Source: Opitutaceae bacterium (GTDB lineage Bacteria; Verrucomicrobiota; Verrucomicrobiae; Opitutales; Opitutaceae). From it: a stretch of 6,443 nucleotides of DNA. Where the stretch lies: assembly GCA_031266495.1 (NCBI GenBank), contig JAISAX010000892.1, positions 1 through 6,443 of the forward strand. Reading direction: 5' to 3'. The notes beneath the pieces were generated by a model. It made no database searches, was not told the DNA's origin, and was given only the letters and a program-made list of their open reading frames with translations. A program made the translations under genes and the position numbers. Below, in pieces: positions 1 through 4,268 of the stretch; position 1 is the stretch's first letter; every line of letters begins with the position of its first letter.

Positions 1-90
1 AGTCAAGTAAAATGCCACCGTGGCTCAATCAGGGCGGTGGCCAATCGGGCAAATCCGGAAGTAAGAGAAGTGAGCGGCATGTGTGACATG

Positions 91-119
91 AGAGAGAGGG
101 GAGAGGAGGGGGGGAGGAG
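91..119 (-). repeat. Polypyrimidine tract with C7 run
   Basis: The minus strand is almost pure C/T here, including seven consecutive C at 114-108, ending just before an ATG at 89. A compositionally similar pyrimidine tract with a C9 run lies on the plus strand at 4327-4353. It could be a low-complexity slippage-prone leader or an S1-type ribosome contact; nothing in the sequence distinguishes these. Confidence 0.5.
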
Positions 120-138
120 TGGTTTGGATTGCGCCGAG

Positions 139-144
139 AATATC
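139..144 (-). promoter_or_regulatory. -10-like hexamer downstream of repeat copy 1
   Basis: The minus strand reads GATATT, starting 35 bp after the G position of the second half-site. Copies 2 and 3 have GATAAC and GATATG at exactly the same offset, and the upstream G..AA is also shared. No consensus -35 hexamer sits 17 bp upstream, as expected for an activator-dependent promoter. A transcription start near 132 would be expected. Confidence 0.4.
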
Positions 145-171
145 AGTTTCTCGTTGTCGTTTCTATACGAA

Positions 172-202
172 ATCGCGTTTTTTTTCTTCAAGAATGCGTC
201 AA
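172..202 (-). promoter_or_regulatory. 31-bp operator-like repeat, copy 1
   Basis: Read on the minus strand it starts TTGACGCATTCTTGAAG, followed by eight A and then the second half-site ACGCGAT. It aligns without gaps to copies 2 and 3; 24 of 31 positions are invariant across the three. The two (G)ACGC half-sites start 21 bp apart, about two helical turns, with an A-tract between. The second half-site is degenerate here (AACGC instead of GACGC). The TGA stop codon of the glycosidase gene is contained in the first half-site (TTGACGC). The likely target is a gene to the left of the window. Binding by an AraC-type activator is inferred from the geometry only. Confidence 0.6.
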
Positions 203-1980
203 GAAGAGATGCTGGCGGACACTTCGCCGCGTCGTTCCCCGTCGCCATCAATCGTCCCGGTCGCCCCGGTCGGGCGCGAGTCGGCGAATGGCTCCGCCAG
301 CAGGGAGCGGTACCAGTTGCTTCCGGGAGCCGCCGTGCCTGCCGTCGGAGTTTGCCAGTGACGCAAAATACTGCCCTCGACATCGGCGAGGACCGTGGTG
401 ACGCGGCCCTGGCCCAGGCTCCGTTCCAGAATCATCGGCAAACCGTCGGCATCGACGAACGATGTCTGCGCGCCGCAGGACGCCACCGCCAGACGCAATC
501 CACGCGGATAACAGTCCAGGCGGTAAACGGCCTGGTCTGTCGATACCGTGGTCGGGACGGGGGCGTGGTAATCCGCGATCATGGCGCCGGTCAGCCGGGT
601 GGTTTCCGCGCCCCAGCCCAGCGGATCGGGGCCGTGCCAGAGCAGGTGTCCGCCCTGCTCGACCCAGTGGCGCAGGCTTTCGATCTCGTCGAGAGCCGGA
701 AACGAGCCGGCGACAACGATGCGCAGCACGCCGCCTTCCGATGGTGTCGGGATGGGACGGTCTCCGCGCACGATTCCGGTGCGGAAGCCGGCTGTCTGCA
801 AAAGGTGGTTCGCGATGATGAGCCGCCGCGAGGTCTCGCGCGGCTGGTTGCCGGGGTTTTGCGGCGCATCGCGATCATAGTAATGGGCCGGCCAGTACAG
901 ATGGACGGTTTCTCGCGCGGGCTTCGTTTGCGAAGCCTGCGCGGGGGAGCGGACTTCGTGTGCAAACTCCACAAAATAGCGCAACCCCTCCTTCACGCGC
1001 CCTTCTGTATCGACGAGGCCGAGCTGGCTTTCAAAATTGTTTTTCAGATACGGATGAACGCGCGCCGTGATGTCCTTGAAACACCACCACAGGAATCCGT
1101 TCGCGCCGGCGTCGCGACAGGCGGGAAGGATGGCGCGGAGGTAAGCGTCGGCGTGCGGCGCGGCGGCGGGGTTTGTCAAGATGGTGCCGAATTCCTGCAA
1201 CATCACCGGACCGAAGGCGCGGGTGCATTTCACGTAAAAGGGAAGCAGTGACTGCGTGAGCGGATCCGCCAGGCCGCCGCAGGGCACGGGGTGCCACGTC
1301 GGCACCGGATAGCCGTGCATGGTGAGCACGTCGATGCCGGGCTGTTCATTGTCTCCCAGGCGCCAGCCCGTATCCGCGATGACCTGCTGGTGGTCGCAAC
1401 CGGAGAGGATCAGCGCATCGGGCAACACGTCGCGGATGGCGCCGGTCATGCGGCGGCACCATTCGCGGACCTGCGCGGGCGAGGCGGCGGAGGATTCGGG
1501 CAGGGCGTCGAGTTCGTTGCCCAGATCGATGCCGCAAAGATGCGCAGCGAACGGTTTCAGGTGCGTGGTGATGACACGGGCGAAGGCCGCTCCGCGTTCG
1601 ACGAGTTCCGGATCGGAAAAAAGGTTTTGTGTATCCGGTTTCCATGACGGCCAGAAGATGCCGCCGCTCATCCAGCCGACGAACAGGCTGGGTTGCGGGC
1701 GCAATCCGCGCGCGACACACGCATCGAGAAAGCGGAGCAGTCGCGACAGCATGGTGGCGTCATATTCACCGGGGCGCGGCTCGAAGTCCGGCCAGCGCAC
1801 GAAGAAACGCACGGTGTTGAAGCCGAGCGACGCCATGAGATCGAGGTCGGAAAAAATTTCGTTTTCCGGCCATGCCTGCCACATTTCCACACCGCACGAC
1901 GCGGGCCAGTAGTTGGCCCCGACGAGGATGAAGAGCGCGCCGGCGGTATCGCGGAAATAACCGGAAGAATCAATGGTCAT
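199..1980 (-). CDS. Clan GH-A (GH5-like) glycoside hydrolase with C-terminal GATase1-like domain
   Basis: A 593-residue protein predicted to hydrolyse beta-glycosidic bonds of an oligosaccharide. Residues 1-345 look like a (beta/alpha)8 barrel. It begins MTIDSSGYF, has GANYWP at 21-26, and carries the acid/base motif GIDLGNELD (E156), the nucleophile motif LQEFGT (E263) and a tryptophan pair at 298-299 on strand 8. Residues 346-357 form a linker encoded by a palindrome. Residues ~358-480 resemble the class I glutamine-amidotransferase-like fold seen in beta-galactosidase middle domains (WVEQGGHLLWHG near the end), followed by a small beta domain. No signal peptide is visible, so a cytoplasmic site is likely. 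The start was placed at ATG 1980-1978 because a remnant elsewhere in the window begins with the matching MPIDASGYF; the longer frame upstream runs through the promoter repeat. No Shine-Dalgarno is evident. The exact GH family and substrate cannot be assigned; GH5, GH39 or an unclassified GH-A family are possible. Confidence 0.85.
   Translation of the reverse strand: MTIDSSGYFRDTAGALFILVGANYWPASCGVEMWQAWPENEIFSDLDLMASLGFNTVRFFVRWPDFEPRPGEYDATMLSRLLRFLDACVARGLRPQPSLFVGWMSGGIFWPSWKPDTQNLFSDPELVERGAAFARVITTHLKPFAAHLCGIDLGNELDALPESSAASPAQVREWCRRMTGAIRDVLPDALILSGCDHQQVIADTGWRLGDNEQPGIDVLTMHGYPVPTWHPVPCGGLADPLTQSLLPFYVKCTRAFGPVMLQEFGTILTNPAAAPHADAYLRAILPACRDAGANGFLWWCFKDITARVHPYLKNNFESQLGLVDTEGRVKEGLRYFVEFAHEVRSPAQASQTKPARETVHLYWPAHYYDRDAPQNPGNQPRETSRRLIIANHLLQTAGFRTGIVRGDRPIPTPSEGGVLRIVVAGSFPALDEIESLRHWVEQGGHLLWHGPDPLGWGAETTRLTGAMIADYHAPVPTTVSTDQAVYRLDCYPRGLRLAVASCGAQTSFVDADGLPMILERSLGQGRVTTVLADVEGSILRHWQTPTAGTAAPGSNWYRSLLAEPFADSRPTGATGTIDGDGERRGEVSASISS
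914..943. repeat. REP-like palindrome inside the glycosidase gene (inter-domain linker)
   Basis: Two 13-bp arms, CGCGCGGGCTTCG at 914-926 and CGAAGCCTGCGCG at 931-943, flank a TTTG loop. Twelve pairs are Watson-Crick and one (919/938) is G-T on the plus strand. It covers codons ~346-356, exactly the linker between the barrel and the amidotransferase-like domain. It looks like an inserted REP-type element tolerated because it falls in a linker, but only one copy is in view. Confidence 0.55.
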
Positions 1981-2071
1981 AAGGTGTGTTGAACCGGGTC
2001 CGGAACGGTTTTGTCCGGTGGTTTGCCGGTATGAATCCGGTGATGCGGAATGTTCCGGTTTGCCGTGCAAC

Positions 2072-2077
2072 GTTATC
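2072..2077 (-). promoter_or_regulatory. -10-like hexamer for the glycosidase gene
   Basis: The minus strand reads GATAAC at the same distance from the repeat as in the other two copies, preceded by A-rich sequence. It would give a transcription start near 2065 and a leader of about 85 nt. The call rests on positional conservation among three copies and a partial match to TATAAT. Confidence 0.4.
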
Positions 2078-2104
2078 TTTTTCGCTTTCTGTAATCCAGA
2101 TGAG

Positions 2105-2135
2105 ATTGCGTCTTTTTTTTTCAAAAATGCGACAG
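2105..2135 (-). promoter_or_regulatory. 31-bp operator-like repeat, copy 2, upstream of the glycosidase gene
   Basis: On the minus strand it begins CTGTCGCATTTTTG, followed by nine A and then GACGCAAT. The second half-site is intact, while the first is TGTCGC rather than TGACGC. Half-site starts are 21 bp apart. The second half-site begins 132 bp before the glycosidase start codon, with a -10-like GATAAC 35 bp further on. This copy has the clearest link to a target gene: it lies immediately upstream in the correct orientation. Confidence 0.65.
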
Positions 2136-2215
2136 GCCAAGCATGACCCCGATAACCCCGGACGAGGACGAAAAGCGGCCTTGTTGTCTGCTGTTCGTGA
2201 CAGGCACATGGCATT

Positions 2216-2506
2216 TCATGCAGACGAATTGCGTGACATCGCTCGCCATGTCGAAACGTTGTCGGTGTCCTGCAAATGAACCGTGAAGTGATTCGGTCGG
2301 ATTACTTCACAGGCTCCTTCACGGACGCCGTAACCTTCCCTTGCGTCTGCTTGAGTCGCCCTCCGCGGATTGATCGGTGCTCTTGTCCTGGATACCTCGT
2401 CCATGCGTGGGAGGAAATCGGATACCAAGCGGTCGAACGATTGGAGAGAGAGGCTGCCTGCCAGGAAACGCATCTTGGCGTACAAGTGGCCCATTTTTTC
2501 ATTCAT
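2216..2506 (-). CDS. Doubtful small open frame or degraded gene remnant, function unknown
   Basis: A 96-codon frame starting MNEKMGHLYAKMRFLAG. The first ~38 codons have fairly GC-rich third positions and a globular-looking composition; after about position 2395 that bias fades. A different frame (+1 shift) then becomes more gene-like, ending in a basic tail QTQGKVTASVKEPVK with TAA at 2304-2302. This could be a frameshifted pseudogene. The frame upstream is open back to the LamG stop at 2549, so the start is uncertain. I recognise no family and see no ribosome binding site; it may not be translated. Confidence 0.2.
   Translation of the reverse strand: MNEKMGHLYAKMRFLAGSLSLQSFDRLVSDFLPRMDEVSRTRAPINPRRATQADAREGYGVREGACEVIRPNHFTVHLQDTDNVSTWRAMSRNSSA
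2283..2310. repeat. 13-bp inverted repeat in the LamG-glycosidase spacer
   Basis: GTGAAGTGATTCG (2283-2295) faces CGGATTACTTCAC (2298-2310) across two bases. Eleven of 13 pairs are Watson-Crick; the two others become G-U pairs only if the plus strand is transcribed and A-C mismatches if the minus strand is. A third GTGAAG word lies at 2322-2317 on the minus strand. It may be a protein-binding palindrome or an RNA hairpin. There is no U-tract, so a canonical terminator is unlikely. Confidence 0.45.
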
Positions 2507-2548
2507 CCGGATCTGGTCACTCGCAGGGCGGTTCTGACATAACGGATG

Positions 2549-3520
2549 TTACGCGAGGTGCTGTGGCGCGGGTTTTTGGCGACGGTGGCGGATGACGCTG
2601 GCTGCGATCAGCCCTGCGAATCCGCATAGCGCGGCGACGGCGCCGGGTTCGGGAATGGTGCCGGTGAAGGCGTGCAGGGCGAAGTTCGCGTTGAGTTGGT
2701 CGGTCGTGAGCGCGGTGCCGATCCAGAGAGATACTTCGTCAATAGACGCGGTGGCCCCGAGGAAGCCTGCTTTGAAGTGGGTGTTGTACCAACCTCCCGG
2801 ATTCCCCCCGACATAAAACCAGCGCGAGGTGCTCGGGGCCGGATTAACCGAGCCTGACAACAAGGCTGTGCCGAGTCCGGATGCTTTTTCCGATGTCAGA
2901 TAGACCGTGTAGTTATAAGTATTGCCCGCCTGACGTTCCCAGACGAAGGCGAGTTGATACCAGGAATCTGCTTCCAGTGTCAGTGACGCACTGGTTGCTG
3001 TGAGTGAATCGGCGGTGGCATTTGTCCAGGGTTGGTAAGAGAGATTGAGCGTGCGATTTCCTCCTTCGTCGGCGTCGGTGAGCCAGATTTCGACTGCCCT
3101 CTCGCCACCGTTGCTGATAGCGCCGAATCCGGTCAGAAGATTGCGGGTTGAGGTTCCGGGATTCTGGAACCAGAGGGTCACTGTAGCCTTTCCGGAGGTT
3201 TCAAGGAGATTGCTGACGCCACTGTCGTAATACACCTGGCTGGAGGCGCTCGAGAAACCGGTTAATGCGCCAGTGCTGCCGGAGAGTCCGCTGGTCGCGG
3301 TGGCAACAGTGCCAGTGACGGCGCCGTTATTTCCATTGCCGGAGGAATCCGATGTAGTGCCTTCAGTGATACTGTCGAAATTCCAAAGGAGCGTGGGCGC
3401 GGGGGTGCTCACGGATTGGGCGAAGCCGGTGGCGATGCCGGCGGTGCAGAGGAGCGCGGCGAACGCGACAAGGGTGGCCTTGGCGTTGGTTCCGATAATG
3501 GTGGTGCGATGGGTTTTCAT
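2549..3520 (-). CDS. LamG-like beta-sandwich protein with PEP-CTERM sorting signal
   Basis: A 323-residue exported protein. Residues 1-34 form a signal peptide: a basic MKTHR start, a hydrophobic core ~15-30 and a probable cleavage after GFA (34). Residues ~45-285 show concanavalin A/LamG hallmarks: LLWNFD at 44-49, DSSGNGNNG at 58-66, WYQLAFVW at 187-194 and IDEVSLW at 260-266, followed by LTTDQLNANF. The C-terminus is a PEP-CTERM signal, with PEP at 290-292, a hydrophobic segment ~294-311 and the basic RHRRQK. Proteins of this class are exported and processed by an exosortase at the envelope; no exosortase gene is in the window. The start at ATG 3520-3518 gives a normal signal peptide; in-frame ATGs at 3550 and 3604 would add an atypical leader. 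A carbohydrate-binding role is an inference from the fold and the neighbouring glycosidase. Confidence 0.88.
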   Translation of the reverse strand: MKTHRTTIIGTNAKATLVAFAALLCTAGIATGFAQSVSTPAPTLLWNFDSITEGTTSDSSGNGNNGAVTGTVATATSGLSGSTGALTGFSSASSQVYYDSGVSNLLETSGKATVTLWFQNPGTSTRNLLTGFGAISNGGERAVEIWLTDADEGGNRTLNLSYQPWTNATADSLTATSASLTLEADSWYQLAFVWERQAGNTYNYTVYLTSEKASGLGTALLSGSVNPAPSTSRWFYVGGNPGGWYNTHFKAGFLGATASIDEVSLWIGTALTTDQLNANFALHAFTGTIPEPGAVAALCGFAGLIAASVIRHRRQKPAPQHLA

Positions 3521-3614
3521 GGTGTTGGTGATCCGGGTTTGGATGATCATATGGAACGGTGAGTTGTGGATGTTGGCTGATCGAACGGGGAACAACTGGC
3601 ACATGGTGTGCGCA

Positions 3615-3626
3615 GGGGGGGGGGGG
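3615..3626 (-). repeat. C12 homopolymer upstream of the LamG start
   Basis: Twelve G on the plus strand (C12 on the minus strand), 95-106 bp before the LamG start codon and directly abutting a GACGCAAT word. Runs this long are prone to slipped-strand mispairing and to sequencing error, so the exact length should be treated with caution. Confidence 0.75.
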
Positions 3627-3634
3627 ATTGCGTC
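3627..3634 (-). promoter_or_regulatory. Isolated half-site matching the 31-bp repeat
   Basis: The minus strand reads GACGCAAT, identical to the second half-site of copies 2 and 3, 107-114 bp upstream of the LamG start. This is comparable to the 125-132 bp spacing before the glycosidase gene. The upstream partner expected 21 bp away is not convincing (GACCT), and no -10-like hexamer occurs at the usual offset. It may be a degenerate site or chance. Confidence 0.25.
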
Positions 3635-3830
3635 AGAGGGTCGGAATGGGAGGTCCGCGTATTGCGGAAATGGAACACGCGTCGTACCGCGGCGTTTGCC
3701 GCTGCCCGGCCTGGCGGTGGCTGGTTTTGCGTCGCGCTGGGCGCATGGTCCCGTGCATGGAGATCGTCACAGGAATTCGGATACTACCCGTCGGCAGTCC
3801 GGCAGGTGCGTGGTCCGGGATCAGAAGAGG

Positions 3831-3898
3831 GATGCCGGAGGCATCGAGACCGAGGACTTCATATGAAGTCCTCGACGGGCGGAGCAAAGCGACGCCCG
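3831..3898. repeat. Cluster of three hairpins including a 24-bp perfect palindrome
   Basis: Three inverted repeats are packed in 68 bp. The first is GATGCC-GGA-GGCATC (3831-3845). The second is a perfect 24-bp palindrome at 3851-3874 whose left half is CGAGGACTTCAT. The third is CGGGCG/CGCCCG, with an 11-nt loop (3876-3898). They lie in the predicted LamG leader. They could be a REP/BIME-like extragenic element, a structured leader RNA, or a dimeric regulator site at the palindrome. No gene is antisense to them. Confidence 0.6.
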
Positions 3899-4115
3899 GC
3901 GAGGGACGAGGGTCGTGGTGGCAATGTCAGGGGCAGGGGTATTCATCGGTGTGCCGGTTTTTTTGGAGAGGGGGGAGAGGGTATCCTGATGTCGGGATGT
4001 CGTTTCGGCATGGCACACAATTGCTGTGCTGTGCGGGGAGCACGGGCAGAGCAGTAAATGTCTGGGAAACGGCGACGGGTATCATGATGCGCAGGACAAA
4101 CCGGAACGTCTCCAG

Positions 4116-4121
4116 CATATC
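4116..4121 (-). promoter_or_regulatory. -10-like hexamer downstream of repeat copy 3
   Basis: The minus strand reads GATATG, preceded by GCAATT, at the same offset from the repeat as in the other two copies. It predicts a transcription start near 4109 directed toward the LamG gene. Confidence 0.38.
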
Positions 4122-4148
4122 AATTGCTATCGTCGTTTTTCTCTGAAA

Positions 4149-4179
4149 ATTGCGTCTTTTTTATTCAAAAACGCGTCAA
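4149..4179 (-). promoter_or_regulatory. 31-bp operator-like repeat, copy 3, upstream of the LamG gene
   Basis: On the minus strand it begins TTGACGCGTTTTTGAAT, followed by six A and then GACGCAAT. Both GACGC half-sites are intact and start 21 bp apart. It lies 629 bp before the LamG start codon and 90 bp after the stop of the SGNH-like gene. Either it drives LamG through a long leader, or it served a gene since lost from 3521-4110. Confidence 0.62.
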
Positions 4180-4268
4180 ATGAGGATATGAATATCTGTC
4201 GATATCCTTCTTGCGTATATGAAGTTACGCGATAAGTGACGTGGAACGGACTGGACACCCGTGCCATG

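Larger units (their letters stand above)
1..198. other. Gene-free left edge: regulatory region of an off-window minus-strand gene
   Basis: No convincing gene lies here. Read on the minus strand, the segment holds the end of the 31-bp repeat copy 1, a -10-like hexamer at 144-139 and then a pyrimidine-rich stretch (119-91). After these comes a 28-codon open frame starting with ATG at 89-87 and stopping with TGA at 5-3. That mini-frame has no recognisable family, and I do not call it a gene; a leader peptide or chance are both possible. The arrangement looks like the promoter and 5' leader of the next gene in the cluster, whose body is outside the window. Confidence 0.5.
1981..2548. other. Gene-poor stretch between the LamG and glycosidase genes
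   Basis: This 568-bp stretch holds, in minus-strand order, a doubtful small open frame (2506-2216), an inverted repeat at 2310-2283, the 31-bp operator-like repeat copy 2 (2135-2105) and a -10-like hexamer (2077-2072). A roughly 85-nt leader then leads to the glycosidase start at 1980. No T-rich intrinsic terminator is visible after the LamG stop. Confidence 0.6.
3521..4268. other. Long structured gene-free stretch upstream of the LamG gene
   Basis: About 750 bp with no convincing gene on either strand. It contains, in minus-strand order, AT-rich imperfect inverted repeats at 4230-4184, operator-like repeat copy 3 (4179-4149) and a -10-like hexamer (4121-4116). These are followed by a three-hairpin cluster (3898-3831), an isolated GACGCAAT half-site (3634-3627) and a C12 tract (3626-3615). 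If transcription starts near 4109, the LamG transcript would carry a leader of ~590 nt, long enough for RNA-level regulation or a small RNA. Confidence 0.55.

Noticed and set aside
3..89. A 28-codon minus-strand frame as a leader peptide.
   Set aside because: It is too short, with no distinctive composition or attenuator structure in view and the downstream gene unseen.
172..202. Reading TTGACG of the repeat as a classical -35 box.
   Set aside because: No -10-like hexamer occurs 16-18 bp downstream in any copy; that position is the second half-site.
37..1251. A long (404-codon) plus-strand open frame.
   Set aside because: It is antisense to the glycosidase catalytic motifs, is Arg/Gly-rich with no recognisable domain, and is the mirror frame expected opposite a GC-rich gene.
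1981..2214. An upstream in-frame extension of the glycosidase starting at 2214.
   Set aside because: It translates the operator repeat and leader into non-protein-like sequence; the MTIDSSGYF start is supported by the matching remnant at 4444.
172..4179. A CRISPR array formed by the repeats.
   Set aside because: There are only three copies spaced about 2 kb apart with genes between; no regular spacers and no cas genes.
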